49,362 nucleotides of DNA from an uncultured Alphaproteobacteria bacterium (GCA_949297415.1 CASFSV010000052.1:1-49362), one strand, 5' to 3'; positions 32,535 through 43,100 are shown, counted from the first letter of the stretch. Program-made: numbers and translations. Notes: generated from the letters alone by a model not told the origin.

Positions 32535-33977
32535 ATGTTTTTTAGAATTATCGTTTTTTGTTTGTTTTTTTGTTTTAATATACATTTATGTTATGCTCAA
32601 TATGCTCGTCCAGGTTGGTTTGTTGTTGAAGATGCTGCTAATTTATCTGAGGATAAAGTTGAGCGAAACTCTTTTGTTGCAGATGAGAAAACAAATTTAA
32701 CGCAAGTAAACGAGCAACCTTCTTTTCGTCATTCACAAAAACATGATTTGAGAAAAAAATCTGAGAAATATGCAAAATTGTTAGATAATGGATTTTCTTT
32801 GGGGAAGAGAGAGTTAAAATTAGCAACTCTTTTGCTTAAAGATGAATATGAGGAAAATACAAGAAGAAATTTTGTTATTTCTCCATTATCTTTTTATGCA
32901 GTTTCGGTTTTATTGGCTAATGGTGTTGTTGATTCAACTTTGTTGGAATTTTCAAAGCTTTTTTCAGTTTTTCGTTTAGCTGATGTTAGTAATACTCTTA
33001 AAGCATATTTATCTAGCAAAAGTAAATCTTATGAATGGAATATTTCTTTGTGGGGAAATATCTTTAGCCAGCGATATAGAACTTTGATTGGAGATATTGT
33101 TCAAGCAGAAACATGGAGTTTACAAGGAAATACTAGTACCCTTAATATGTGGATTAGTGAAAAAACAGGAGAGGGTGTGGATAAGATTATAGAGGAGCGG
33201 CCAGTTAATGATGATGAGCTTTTTGTTGTTTCAACTTTGGGATTTTATCATAATTGGAAATATCCGTTTAATCAAAGTTTAACCAGAAGAAAAATTTTTC
33301 AGTCGCTAGATGGTGAGGATACGGTTGTTAATATGATGTATCAAAATGGTTCATTTGATTATTTTGAAAATGATTTTATGCAAGTCGTTCGCTTGTTTTT
33401 TGATACAGGTGATTTTATTGTTTTGTATCTTCCTAATGAAAATTCTGATTTTAGTAAATTTGTGGCGAATTTTGAAGACTATAAAATGTTGCCGGAGTTT
33501 CAGAGTAAAAAAATTGACTTGTTCATACCAAGATTTCAACTTTCTTCTAATTTGAGTAACGTTCGTGAGAAATTTGCTATTTGGGGTGTACAAGAAATTT
33601 TTAACTCTATATATAATTTTGCAAAAATGGTTAATTTTGATGTATCTGTAAAGATATCTGAGGTGTTTTTTAACGTCCGAGTAAGAATTGATGAGGGGAG
33701 GACTCTTGATGAAGGTGATAAGGGAATTGAAAATAAAGCAAATGAGGATATGCCAATTATCTTTAATGCAAACAGACCTTTTATTTTTATGATTAATCGA
33801 GGGGATATTATAGGTGTAATTGTTAAAGGGAATAAATTAACTCCAGATGATTTAGATACAAGTCAAAAAGAACAAGTTGGTGAAGTTGTCATAAAAGAAC
33901 GTAAAAATGGTGATCCTGCTTGGTATGAAAATAAAAACAAACAGGGGGATTTTATCTTAAAGGAAAATTTGAAATAA
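32535..33977 (+). CDS. serpin family protein with atypical reactive-centre hinge
   Basis: About 480 residues with a signal peptide (FFRIIVFCLFFCFNIHLCYA) and an extra 85-residue N-terminal region. The serpin core is clear: NFVISPLSFYAVSVLLANG (shutter), LNMWISEKTGEGVDKIIEE, FYHNWKYPFNQSLT, KIDLFIPRFQLSS and FNANRPFIFMINRGDIIGVI. Inhibitory serpins need an Ala-rich hinge (EEGTEAAAAT). Here it is DEGRTLDEGD (386-395), followed by an acidic loop, so insertion into sheet A and protease trapping look unlikely. A 48-residue tail extends beyond the usual end. GAGG six bases upstream favours ATG 32535 over 32520. It is exported to the periplasm or outside. Confidence 0.85.
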   Translation: MFFRIIVFCLFFCFNIHLCYAQYARPGWFVVEDAANLSEDKVERNSFVADEKTNLTQVNEQPSFRHSQKHDLRKKSEKYAKLLDNGFSLGKRELKLATLLLKDEYEENTRRNFVISPLSFYAVSVLLANGVVDSTLLEFSKLFSVFRLADVSNTLKAYLSSKSKSYEWNISLWGNIFSQRYRTLIGDIVQAETWSLQGNTSTLNMWISEKTGEGVDKIIEERPVNDDELFVVSTLGFYHNWKYPFNQSLTRRKIFQSLDGEDTVVNMMYQNGSFDYFENDFMQVVRLFFDTGDFIVLYLPNENSDFSKFVANFEDYKMLPEFQSKKIDLFIPRFQLSSNLSNVREKFAIWGVQEIFNSIYNFAKMVNFDVSVKISEVFFNVRVRIDEGRTLDEGDKGIENKANEDMPIIFNANRPFIFMINRGDIIGVIVKGNKLTPDDLDTSQKEQVGEVVIKERKNGDPAWYENKNKQGDFILKENLK

Positions 33978-34015
33978 AAGCTTATTGGGTAGAAAACTTC
34001 TGATTTGGGGCTATC

Positions 34016-34303
34016 TTAAATTATTCCTTTAATAGCATCGCACATGGGTGATGAACGATTGCTTTGTTTGTGGTCTAACTGGTATTGTAGAGCTTTGCGA
34101 TAATAAATTAAAGAAAATAATCTCACTGATGAAGTTAAACCTAATTTATCATCTTTATTGGCTTGTATTAGTTCAAATAAGTTTTTTCTTTTTATATTTT
34201 CTCTTTTGCAAATAGTATCTATAGCTTTCCATTCAGCCGGGGCTAATCGCATACTTGTTTTACGATTGTAGATTGATATGACGCGATTTGATAATGATGC
34301 CAT
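34016..34303 (-). CDS. ribbon-helix-helix domain protein, paralogue 2
   Basis: A 95-residue paralogue of the protein at 32081. Shared stretches are KTSMRLA, then AEWxAID, ICKRENIKR and SSVRLFSLIYY, ending PMCDAIKGII versus PMFDAIRGII. It is a probable DNA-binding regulator. GGAGG precedes the ATG. Its upstream region shares a CAAyTATwATTTGTATTTT-like segment with paralogue 1, so gene and promoter were duplicated together. It is divergent from the unknown gene at 34462. Confidence 0.75.
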   Translation of the reverse strand: MASLSNRVISIYNRKTSMRLAPAEWKAIDTICKRENIKRKNLFELIQANKDDKLGLTSSVRLFSLIYYRKALQYQLDHKQSNRSSPMCDAIKGII

Positions 34304-34461
34304 TTTTCCTCCTTTTCTTATTGATAATTGTAGTTTACTTTCTTATTTTAAAATATGCAACTATAATTTGTATTTTTTTTATTGTTCTCTTAAATAATGA
34401 TTGATTTTAAAACTTAATTGTTTAAAATTAAGAAGAATTTTAATGGGGAGATATTTGTTGT

Positions 34462-34878
34462 ATGATTTATAAACATGATATTTTAGTTTTGAAAAAAGTA
34501 GTGGATGAAATTTCTTGCAAATGTGTGCAAAATTTTTGGAATAATGTTGAACAGCCTTATGCCTGCATATTTGAAGATATTTGTAAATGGTGTCAGTTGA
34601 AATTTCTTTCTGTAGTTGAAAAATATGATTCTGTGGAGCGGGATTCTTTAGATTCTATGATCAATTATGCTTATAATTATCAATGGATATATGGAGAAGA
34701 TTATTTGGATGCGGAAGATTTTAATCTTCAAGATAAAAGAGGATGCTTTGAAAGAATAATGAAGGATAAACCGTCTGATTTGCAAATTTTTCAAACTATT
34801 TTGTATATCCTAAATACAGAGCATTCTGCTTTTAGGGTAAAGGAAAAAATTGACGATTTTTTAAGTTTTGATATTTGA
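34462..34878 (+). CDS. conserved-looking soluble protein, unknown function
   Basis: A 138-residue, mostly helical acidic protein rich in Cys, Trp and Tyr (ISCKCVQNFW, IFEDICKWCQLKFL, YAYNYQWIYGEDYLD). I recognise no family and see no signal peptide or membrane helix. GGGGAG lies upstream of ATG 34462, at the long end of normal spacing. It is divergent from ribbon-helix-helix paralogue 2, as the serpin is from paralogue 1, so it may be that regulator's target. Confidence 0.5.
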   Translation: MIYKHDILVLKKVVDEISCKCVQNFWNNVEQPYACIFEDICKWCQLKFLSVVEKYDSVERDSLDSMINYAYNYQWIYGEDYLDAEDFNLQDKRGCFERIMKDKPSDLQIFQTILYILNTEHSAFRVKEKIDDFLSFDI

Positions 34879-34901
34879 TGAGTTGTTTTTTATACTATGG
34901 T

Positions 34902-35873
34902 TTATAGGTTTGAAATTATTTCTGCTATTTCTTTAGCTGTATTTAGTGATGCTGATTTTGAAGTTTGTGTACTTGAAATGCTTTCTTCAATGTTTGTGGC
35001 GTAACCATTGTCATAAAGTGATTGAACAAAACGCAGGTGTTTTGGTGTTAACCAGTTCTTTCCTGTGAAAATTCGTAAATCTTTTTCAGTGGCAGTGGCT
35101 TCACTGCACATGGATACTGAATCTCCTGTAACTACAAGGTTGTCTGCACATGCTAAGAAGCCTAAGTATGGATTGGTATCTTTGGAACCCCATAAATAAG
35201 CATAGTGAGGGTATTTTTCTAAATAAGACATTATCTTTTTTTCTGCTTCTATACCTGTTCGGCGAGAGGTTGTTATTAGGAGAGAGCCTCCTTCGGTTTC
35301 TTTTAAATGTGCAACTGTTTTGCCTAATTTTTCGGCGTTTTCTATAGAAAAGGGATGCCCTTTTATCGCGCCGCCAATGATTACTGCTGTAATCGGACGG
35401 GGAAGATATGAAAATTTTTCAAACCATTCGTGATATGCTATTTCTAATTTTTCTTTGGTTATAAAGTGGGGGCAGCCGATGGTGTAATGAATATTTGGTG
35501 CATGTAATTTGTTCTTATCATGCTCGGGAGTAAATATTAGATCAAATTCTTTAATCCCAGTACGTCCTATGTGTCCTAGTTGTATTAGTTTTGTGGAGGG
35601 GTTTTGTTTTTTTATATAACGCGCTATAGGGGCAGTTCTTCTTGTTGATGATAAGACAATTTCAGGATATGGGGCAACTATTTCTAATTTTGATTTTTCT
35701 GTTAGCCCTAATAAAGTTTTTCCGCGAATAAAATTTGGTAAACCGGCTGATTTTGTATACTCAAGCTCTTTATATGTGATGATTATTTTGTTAGTATCTA
35801 GGTAATTGGCTATTCCTTCCGCTTGGTGGCGGCTACCTATGCGATTATCAAGTAAAATCCAAATATTTTTCAT
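34902..35873 (-). CDS. ELM1/GtrOC1-like (DUF1022) putative glycosyltransferase
   Basis: The 323-residue protein contains IWILLDNRIGSRHQAEGIAN, IGGAIKGHPFS, LLITTSRRTGIEAEKKI and the highly conserved NPYLGFLACADNLVVTGDSV followed by SMCSEA. This is the ELM1 family, related to the plant mitochondrial fission factor and widespread in Alphaproteobacteria, with a GT-B-like fold and a suspected glycosyltransferase role in envelope polysaccharide. The bacterial function is not established. It is single on the minus strand, flanked by divergent genes. Confidence 0.85.
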   Translation of the reverse strand: MKNIWILLDNRIGSRHQAEGIANYLDTNKIIITYKELEYTKSAGLPNFIRGKTLLGLTEKSKLEIVAPYPEIVLSSTRRTAPIARYIKKQNPSTKLIQLGHIGRTGIKEFDLIFTPEHDKNKLHAPNIHYTIGCPHFITKEKLEIAYHEWFEKFSYLPRPITAVIIGGAIKGHPFSIENAEKLGKTVAHLKETEGGSLLITTSRRTGIEAEKKIMSYLEKYPHYAYLWGSKDTNPYLGFLACADNLVVTGDSVSMCSEATATEKDLRIFTGKNWLTPKHLRFVQSLYDNGYATNIEESISSTQTSKSASLNTAKEIAEIISNL

Positions 35874-35969
35874 GGGCGTAACTTTTGTAAAACGAAATCT
35901 TATTTAACTTTTATTAAGTTATATATGATAAGGATATATTTGCAAGGGGATTTTTGTAGGTGTTTTAAT

Positions 35970-36275
35970 ATGTTGAAAAAAATAATTTTAGGTGGCTTTT
36001 GTTTGGTAATCTCTGCTCTTACTGCGAATGCACAGGTTGCAGCTCTTAATGAAGCTAAATATATCACAACTTTGAAGGTTATTACTGATCATAAAATGAA
36101 TGATGCAGATTTGGTGTCTGATATCGATAAATTGCGTCAAAATGAGTATTTTATAAAAGATTTGAAAAAAATGATGGCAAAGTTAGATAATGATAGACCT
36201 AATAGTGCTAAAAATTTGAAAATTAAACGGATTTTGGAAAGAGCCGGAAAAGATATTTATAATGAACTTAAATAA
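35970..36275 (+). CDS. small exported protein, unknown function
   Basis: A 101-residue protein with a clear signal peptide (LKKIILGGFCLVISALTANA-QVA). A helical charged mature part of about 80 residues follows (KYITTLKVITDHKMNDADLV). GTAGG lies before ATG 35970; the open frame from 35925 starts without a site. Its last codons overlap upstream of the lipoprotein gene, which begins 16 bases after the stop. No family recognised. Confidence 0.6.
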   Translation: MLKKIILGGFCLVISALTANAQVAALNEAKYITTLKVITDHKMNDADLVSDIDKLRQNEYFIKDLKKMMAKLDNDRPNSAKNLKIKRILERAGKDIYNELK

Positions 36276-36291
36276 AGAAAGGGCATCAATT

Positions 36292-36666
36292 ATGAAAAAA
36301 ATTATTTGTTTGTTTGCTTTGTTTTTGGGGGCTTGTTCAACGGAGTATATTTTAATGGATGAAAATTCTAATCCGGTGCAAGAGGGGTATTATACTCAGT
36401 TAGATAATGAAAATTCTTCTGTTGATAAAAGTACACTACTTGTTTCTCAGCGTCCTTTAGCAGCTAATGATGTGTTTGTTGTTGGTGAAGGTAGTGATTT
36501 TGTAACATATCAATATAAAAATGTCCGCGTAGATGAGATTTCTCCTTTGGCTTCTATGTATTGTGCTGATGTTGCTTATGGTGGTTCTTCATATTTACGT
36601 GAAGTTACTATGTATCATAATGGGTTTATGCGGGCAACCTTTGATTGCGTTAGTCTTGCAATCTAA
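36292..36666 (+). CDS. putative lipoprotein, unknown function
   Basis: A 124-residue protein with [19 protein letters not shown]: a short signal peptide and lipobox LGAC, so Cys15 would be lipidated. Three further cysteines occur in the mature part, two of them conserved-looking (MYCADV, TFDCVS). AAAGGG precedes ATG 36292. It sits between the small exported gene and dnaJ on the same strand and is probably co-transcribed with the former. Function unknown. Confidence 0.7.
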   Translation: MKKIICLFALFLGACSTEYILMDENSNPVQEGYYTQLDNENSSVDKSTLLVSQRPLAANDVFVVGEGSDFVTYQYKNVRVDEISPLASMYCADVAYGGSSYLREVTMYHNGFMRATFDCVSLAI

Positions 36667-36707
36667 CATCCTATTCCCTATATAGTATCAAAAGGGGATG
36701 TGATATT

Positions 36708-37652
36708 ATGGTAAAAAATCTTTATGACGTGTTGGGGGTTGCTAAAACGGCTTCAGAGGCAGAGATTAAGTCTCAATACCGTAAATTGGCTCGAAAGTAT
36801 CATCCGGATTTGAATAAAGATGATAAAAGTGCAGCGGAGAAATTTAAAGAAGTTTCTGCGGCGTATGATATTTTAGGCGATAAAGAAAAGCGTCGTAAAT
36901 ACGATAATAATGAAATTGATGCAGAGGGGAAACCTACTGGATTTGGCGCAGGAGGGTTTAATTCCGGTGGTGGTTCATACAGAACTTACTCTTCAGGCGG
37001 TTTTAATGGAACACAAGGTTTTGGTGGTGCCGGTGGGTTTGATTTTTCGTCTCTTTTTGGTGAGGATATTTTTAGCCAGTTTAGTAATGCGGGTGGAGCA
37101 GGTTTTGGCTCTACTGCCGGATTTAATACCAGAAGAGCTCAAAAAGGACAAGATGTAACATATTCTTTGGATGTTGATTTTTTAGATGCAGTTAAAGGAG
37201 CCGAAAAATATATTTCTATTAATGGCAAAAGACTTAATGTTAAAATACCTGCAGGTACTTCTACTGGTCAAACATTACGTCTTAAAGGGCAGGGTATGCC
37301 AGGTATAAATGGTGGTAACTATGGTGATGCTTTAATAACATTAAATGTTAATGCTCATCCATATTTTAAAGCTGAAGGGAATGATATTCTTGTCGATTTG
37401 CCTATTTCAATGAAAGAGGCTGTTTTGGGAGCGAAGGTTATTGTTCCTACGATTAGTGGTAAAGTCAGTGTTAAAATTCCGCCATATTCATCAAGTGGTG
37501 AAAAGTTGCGCTTGAAAGGGAAAGGAATTAAAACAAAGGATAATATCGGTGATGAAATTGTTAATTTGATTATTGTAGCTCCTAAAGTAAAAGATAACAA
37601 TTTAGAGATGGCTTTAGCTAATTTGCCGGATGAGCAGTTGAGGACCTTTTAA
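36708..37652 (+). CDS. DnaJ/CbpA-like co-chaperone without zinc finger
   Basis: The 314-residue protein has a J domain (1-70) with the HPD triad at 32-34 in [11 protein letters not shown], a long Gly/Phe-rich region (about 83-142, e.g. [17 protein letters not shown]), and two C-terminal substrate-binding domains ([40 protein letters not shown]). The CxxCxGxG zinc-finger repeats of DnaJ are absent, so it is of the type II/CbpA class that stimulates DnaK. The stop overlaps the DUF1349 start (TAATG). Confidence 0.92.
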   Translation: MVKNLYDVLGVAKTASEAEIKSQYRKLARKYHPDLNKDDKSAAEKFKEVSAAYDILGDKEKRRKYDNNEIDAEGKPTGFGAGGFNSGGGSYRTYSSGGFNGTQGFGGAGGFDFSSLFGEDIFSQFSNAGGAGFGSTAGFNTRRAQKGQDVTYSLDVDFLDAVKGAEKYISINGKRLNVKIPAGTSTGQTLRLKGQGMPGINGGNYGDALITLNVNAHPYFKAEGNDILVDLPISMKEAVLGAKVIVPTISGKVSVKIPPYSSSGEKLRLKGKGIKTKDNIGDEIVNLIIVAPKVKDNNLEMALANLPDEQLRTF

Positions 37653-38215
37653 TGCACTTTGAAGCCTTGGAAAATTTTGAATGGTATAATGATCCTGACA
37701 ATGTTCGTTTTGAAGACGATGCGATGATTATTTTTGCTCGTTCGGGAACTGATTTTTGGCAGAGTATTCATAGAGGTTTTAAAAAGGATGACGGTCATTT
37801 CTTCTTTTGTCGGCAAGAGGGGGATTTCTTTTTGACACTTAAATGGAAATTTGAGGCGTTGGAAAAGTTTTCTCAATGTGGTATTATGCTGAGAATTGAT
37901 GAACGTAATTGGTTTAAAGCATCGTTGATGAATGAAAATACTTCTCAAAATGTTATGGCTTCTTCTTTAACAATTGCGGGGCATTCCGATTGGGCTGGTT
38001 TTAATTTGTCACATAATATACATGAAATTTGGTTTCGCTTAAATAGGGTCGGAGATGATTATATTCTATCCTATTCTTTGGATGGTGTGCAATTTACTAA
38101 AATTAGAATGTTTTATATGCAAAGCTACGAAGAGGTTAAAGTTGGTGCTTATATTGCAAGTCCTAATAGTGAGAACTTTTCAGCAGAACTTTCTAACTTG
38201 AAGCTTGGTTTATAG
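37652..38215 (+). CDS. DUF1349 family protein
   Basis: The 187-residue soluble beta-rich protein fits DUF1349 (concanavalin-like jelly roll): FEWYNDPDNVRFED at the start, then GTDFWQSIHRGFKKDDGHFF, CGIMLRIDERNWFKASL and VKVGAYIASPNSENF. Family function is unclear, possibly carbohydrate-related. It is translationally coupled to the DnaJ-like gene through a TAATG overlap, so the pair is co-expressed. Confidence 0.85.
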   Translation: MHFEALENFEWYNDPDNVRFEDDAMIIFARSGTDFWQSIHRGFKKDDGHFFFCRQEGDFFLTLKWKFEALEKFSQCGIMLRIDERNWFKASLMNENTSQNVMASSLTIAGHSDWAGFNLSHNIHEIWFRLNRVGDDYILSYSLDGVQFTKIRMFYMQSYEEVKVGAYIASPNSENFSAELSNLKLGL

Positions 38216-38331
38216 AATTTTGCAAAACAGAGAATCTTTTTCTTAAAAAAATGTAAAAATATTTGTTTTTATATAAAAAAAATTTTTCTTGACAATAGGA
38301 AAAATTTGTTGTTTTTTGTATTCTGTCTGTA

Positions 38332-38349
38332 ACATACATTTTAGTATGT
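38332..38349. promoter_or_regulatory. AcrR/TetR-type operator
   Basis: ACATAC and GTATGT arms are six bases apart, 23 bases before the tetR start. The stretch closely resembles the acrAB operator of enteric bacteria (ACATACATT and AATGTATGT halves), so binding by the TetR protein encoded just downstream is likely. Confidence 0.6.
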
Positions 38350-38371
38350 ATCTATAATTTCAGGAGGCTAG

Positions 38372-39001
38372 ATGGCTAGAAAATGCAAAGAAGACGCTGA
38401 AAAAACAAGACAGGCAGTGTTGGAATCTGCTCTGGATGTTTTTTCTGAAAAAGGTTTTGCTAAGGCGACATTTGATGAAATAGCTGCTCGCGCTGGGTTT
38501 ACCAAAGGGGCAGTGTATTGGTATTTTAGAAATAAAGCAGATTTGGTTGCTGCGCTAATTAATGAATATGTTGAGCGTAAAAGAGCAGAGTTAGCTCCTG
38601 TGGTTCCCGAAGGGAATTCATTGGATGATTTACTTAACTATTTTGTTTTGTGGGCAGAAGCAAGTGAACGTGATCAACGTTTTTCTCGCTTTAATCGGTT
38701 TATGGCCTGCCAAATGGAATGGTCTGAGGCTGTTATCGACAGAGTTGATAGAGCTAGAGCTTTGACTAAAAATCATCATTTAGAAAAAATTAATGCGGTT
38801 TTGGTAGAATCTAAAAGTAAAGGTGAGTTGCGGGAGGATATTGATATTGAAGTTATGCCTCATGTGATAATGTCTACTTATATGGGGATTATATTTTCGG
38901 TTTTAAGTAAAAGAGTTAATTTTAGTATGGTGGAAATGGTTCATTCAGGATTGAAAGCATTATTGGAAGGGATAAAAAAAGAGGGTGGAAAAAATGCATA
39001 A
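38372..39001 (+). CDS. TetR/AcrR family transcriptional repressor
   Basis: The 209-residue protein has an N-terminal TetR helix-turn-helix (VLESALDVFSEKGFAKATFD, then EIAARAGFTKGAVYWYFRNK) and a helical ligand domain that resembles AcrR/TtgR regulators of RND pumps. AGGAGG precedes ATG 38372. It heads the efflux operon and probably represses it by binding the palindrome at 38332; ligands would be the pump's drugs. Confidence 0.93.
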   Translation: MARKCKEDAEKTRQAVLESALDVFSEKGFAKATFDEIAARAGFTKGAVYWYFRNKADLVAALINEYVERKRAELAPVVPEGNSLDDLLNYFVLWAEASERDQRFSRFNRFMACQMEWSEAVIDRVDRARALTKNHHLEKINAVLVESKSKGELREDIDIEVMPHVIMSTYMGIIFSVLSKRVNFSMVEMVHSGLKALLEGIKKEGGKNA

Positions 39002-39053
39002 AGTTGAGCTTAAAGATGTTCTTAAAGTTGATAAAAAAGAGGGGGTGAAATTT

Positions 39054-40169
39054 ATGAAGAAGAGTTATTTGTTTGCAGGAACTGTTGCTTTATTAGCGGT
39101 TATTGCAGGGTGTCATTTTTATGGGCAAAAATCAGAAATGACAGGTATGCCAGCTGTTAATGTGACTGTTTCAGAGGTTAAAGAGGAAGAAATCAATAAT
39201 CCTAAAACATATGTTGCGTTGGTTGAGGCAATCAATAGTGTTGATGTTGTTGCTAAAGTTAGCGGTAGTTTAGATAAAGTTAATTTTGTTGAAGGGAGCT
39301 TTGTTAAAAAAGATGATCCGCTCTTTATTATAGATAAAGATACTTATAAGGCTAACTATAATTTGGCTCAGGCTCAATTGGAGAGTGCTAAAGCGAATTT
39401 GACAAAAACGGAACGCGATTATAATCGTCAAAAACAATTAAGTGCTAAAAATATTGCTTCTAAAGCTACGTATGATAGTGCTGAAAGTGCATATTTACAA
39501 GCAAAGGCGGCTGTTTCTCAAGCAGAAGCTCAGCTTCAGTTAGCTAAAATTGATTTGGATAATACAGAAGTAAAAGCATATATTGATGGGTATATCGGAA
39601 AAACTCAAGTTACTGAAGGAAACTATGTTAATGCTTCGGCGGAACCTTTGGCCAGAGTTGTACAAATTAATCCAATCAGAATCGCCTTCTCTCTTACAGA
39701 TAAGGAATTCTTAGAGCTTAATGCCGGTTCAGATAAACCTCTGGAAAATTTTGTTATGAATATTGAATTGGCAAGCGGGGAAATCTTTAGTGAAAAATTA
39801 GAGAGAGTTTTTGCTAATAATGAAATTAATCAAGGAACAGCTACAATCGCTGTTTATGCAGATATTAAAAATGATAAAGGATTGTTGAGACCAGGTGCTT
39901 ATGTTAAAATGTTTATTACTTCTTCTAATCCTAAAACGGCTTTGACCGTTCCTGAAACCGCAATTATTCAAAATGAAGAAACTTCTCAGGTTTATGTTGT
40001 TGGTGCGGATAATGTTGCAACGCTTAGAAAGGTTGAATTGGGGGATGCATTTGACGGTAAACAGATTATTGTTAGTGGCTTGAAGGCCGGTGATAAAGTT
40101 ATTGCCAGTGGTATGCAAAACAGAATGATGCATTCAGGCGCTACGGTTAATGTTGTAAGTGCAAATTAA
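39054..40169 (+). CDS. RND efflux periplasmic adaptor (AcrA/MexA type), lipoprotein
   Basis: The 371-residue protein has a lipoprotein signal (LFAGTVALLAVIAGC, Cys20). It contains the split lipoyl/barrel-sandwich halves (VAKVSGSLDKVNFVEGSFVK; KAYIDGYIGKTQVTEGNYVN), a coiled-coil hairpin between them (AQAQLESAKANLTKTERDYN), a beta-barrel domain and the C-terminal membrane-proximal domain. It bridges the inner-membrane pump and an outer-membrane channel. GGGGG before ATG 39054 supports this start; in-frame ATGs at 38985 and 38994 would add a non-signal leader. Confidence 0.93.
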   Translation: MKKSYLFAGTVALLAVIAGCHFYGQKSEMTGMPAVNVTVSEVKEEEINNPKTYVALVEAINSVDVVAKVSGSLDKVNFVEGSFVKKDDPLFIIDKDTYKANYNLAQAQLESAKANLTKTERDYNRQKQLSAKNIASKATYDSAESAYLQAKAAVSQAEAQLQLAKIDLDNTEVKAYIDGYIGKTQVTEGNYVNASAEPLARVVQINPIRIAFSLTDKEFLELNAGSDKPLENFVMNIELASGEIFSEKLERVFANNEINQGTATIAVYADIKNDKGLLRPGAYVKMFITSSNPKTALTVPETAIIQNEETSQVYVVGADNVATLRKVELGDAFDGKQIIVSGLKAGDKVIASGMQNRMMHSGATVNVVSAN

Positions 40170-40186
40170 TTTGAGGAGTGAGGGGT

Positions 40187-43100
40187 ATGTTTTCTAAGTT
40201 CTTTATTGAAAGACCGCGTTTTGCGGTGGTTATTGCTATTGTGATGAGCTTGGCCGGTTTAATTGCTATTTTTACATTACCGGTGGCAATGTATCCGGAA
40301 ATAACCCCGCCAACCGTTACCGTTTTTGCCGATTATACCGGCGCTAGCGCTGAAACGGTGGCAAATACTGTTGCTATTCCTATTGAAAAAGAAGTTAACG
40401 GTGTTGATAATATGCTTTATATGAGCTCTTCATCATATAACTCCGGTAACTATCAGTTGGATATTAGCTTCGAAATCGGTACGGATCCGGATTTGGCGCA
40501 GGTTAAAGTGCAAAATCGTGTGCAAAAAGCAATTAACAGCTTGCCTGATGAAGTTCAAACCCGTGGTGTTAATGTTATTAAACGGTCTTCCGAAATCTTG
40601 GCTTTCTTACAAGCTGTTTCGCCTAATGGTACTCATGATCGTAATTTCTTAAATAACTACGTTACCAATAATATTAAAAATAACTTGGCGCGTCAGTATG
40701 GTGTTGGTGATGTGCGTGTTATGGGATCGGATTTAAGTATGCGTGTTTGGCTTGATGCTGATAAAATGGCTGCCTTAAATCTTCCTATCAGTACGGTGCA
40801 AAATGCTATTACAAGCCAAAACTATCAGCCTTCTTTGGGATCTGTTGGGGCTGAACCAAATGATGGTACTAGCGAAATTGTTTTTTCTTTGGAAACAAAG
40901 GGACGCTTAAATGAAGCTAAGGATTTTGAGAATATTATTGTCAGAACTGAGGCTGAAGGCGGTTTGGTTCGTTTGAAAGATATTGCTAAAGTCGAAATCG
41001 GTTCTGAAAGCTATTTGACGGTTTCTGATGTTGACGGACAACCAAACGTTGCACTGATGTTAAATAAACTTTCAGGTGCAAATGCTTTGCAGGCCATGGA
41101 AGCAGTTAATGCGGAATTGGAGCGCTTGTCTAAGTATTATCCGGAAGATTTTGATGTACAGGTTTTCTTTGATGCGACAGAATTTATTCGTGTTTCTATT
41201 GAAGAAGTTGTGTTTACATTGGTCTTAACATTCTTATTGGTGGTTTTGGTTTGTTATGTCTTTTTGCAAGACTGGCGAGCTACCCTTATTCCGTCTGTTG
41301 CAATTCCTGTATCCATATTGGCAACATTTGCCGTTATGTTGGCTTTAGGTTATAACCTTAATATATTGACCTTGTTTGGTTTGATCTTGGCTATCGGTTT
41401 GGTTGTGGATGATGCTATTGTGGTGGTAGAACGTGTTTTGTATTTGATGCAGACAGAAAATCTATCTCCGAAAGAAGCTTCGATTAAAGCAATGGAACAA
41501 GTGTCTTCGGCGGTTGTTGCAACAACATTGGTTTTGTTGGCAATCTTTGTGCCGATTGCATTTATGGGTGGTGTTACCGGTAGAATTTATCAACAATTTG
41601 CTATTGCGATTTCGTTTGCGGTACTTTTCTCCGGCGTTAATGCGTTGACGCTTAGTCCGGCATTGAGCGCTACTTTGTTGAAACCAATTAAACCAAGAAC
41701 TTCCGGATTTTTGTTTAGATTTGAGCAAATTATTAATGCAACCAAAAATAAATATATTCAGGCGGTCGCTTGGTTGGGACGTAAAATGGCTATTATCGTT
41801 TTGATGGTGTTGATGCTGGCTGCTTTGAATGCTTTTTCCGTGTTGAATATTAAGTCTTCTTTCTTGCCAGATGAAGACCAAGGTATGATTATGGCTAATA
41901 TTCAACTTCCAGAAGGGGCTTCCGGTCGTCGTACTCTTGATGTTATTGATAAAACAAGAGATGTTATGAAAACTGAAGATAAAATTAAATCGGTGATGAA
42001 TTTGCGTGGTTTTAGTATTATGGCTGGGCAAGGTGAAAATGTCGGATTTAATGTTATTGCTTTGAAACCTTGGTCCGAGCGTGAGGATATTATAGATAAA
42101 TCTTCAAATATCAGAATGCGCTTAACTCAGGAATTACAAGGAATTACAGAAGCTAATATTATGTTATTCGAAATGCCGGCTATTCCTGGTTTGGGTAGTA
42201 GTAACAGTATGGATTTGAGATTGCAGTCTATCGAAAATTCAGATATGAACCAACTTGAGAAAACTTTAAATAACTTCTTGATTAAGCTGAACCAACTTCC
42301 TGAAGTTGCTATGGCTTATTCTACATTTACTTCTCAAACGCCACACGCATATTTGGATATTAATCGCGAAAAAGCTGAGCTTATGGATGTTTCTATCGGG
42401 AATATCTATACGACTTTGCAAACATACTTGGGGTCCTTGTATGTTAATGATATTAATATCGGTACGCAGGCTAATAAAGTTATGGTTATGGCTGACTGGA
42501 AATATCGTAAGAATCTTGACAGTATTAAAAACTTATATGTTCAGAGTAATTCCGGTCAGATGGTGCCGTTGGGTAGTTTAATTGATATTCGTCGTGTAAC
42601 TTTACCACGTTCTGTTGATAGATATAACCAATATGCCGCTGCTACAATTAATATTATGGCTTCTGAAAATTCCAGCTCCGGGGCGGCTATGCAGGCAGTT
42701 GAAAAATTAGCAGATGAAGTTCTTTCTAATAAGTATGCATACGAATGGTCCGGAATGAGCTTGCAGGAAAGACGTAACCAAGGTCAAATCGGTTATTTGG
42801 TTGCGTTGGCTATCTTGTTTGCTTATCTTTTCTTGGTTGCTCAATATGAAAGTTGGACTATTCCTTTGTCGGTTATTCTTTCGGTTATGACCGCTATGTT
42901 GGGCGCTTTTGTCGGGATGTTTGTAACCGGATTATCCTTAAGTATTTATGCTCAGTTAGGTTTGGTGCTTTTGGTTGGTTTGGCTGCAAAGAATGCGATT
43001 TTGATTGTTGAGTTCGCAAAAGAAGAACATGAAAGAGGCGCTTCTATTATTGATGCGGCAGTTGTCGGTACTAAAGAAAGATTTCGTGCCGTGTTGATGA

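Noticed and set aside
38289..38324. TTGACA with TATTCT as the tetR promoter
   Set aside because: The gap is about 24 bases, too long for a normal promoter; the true -10 could not be chosen.
41462..42031. Long minus-strand open frame inside acrB
   Set aside because: Low-complexity composition (His, Asn, Ser-rich) typical of antisense frames.
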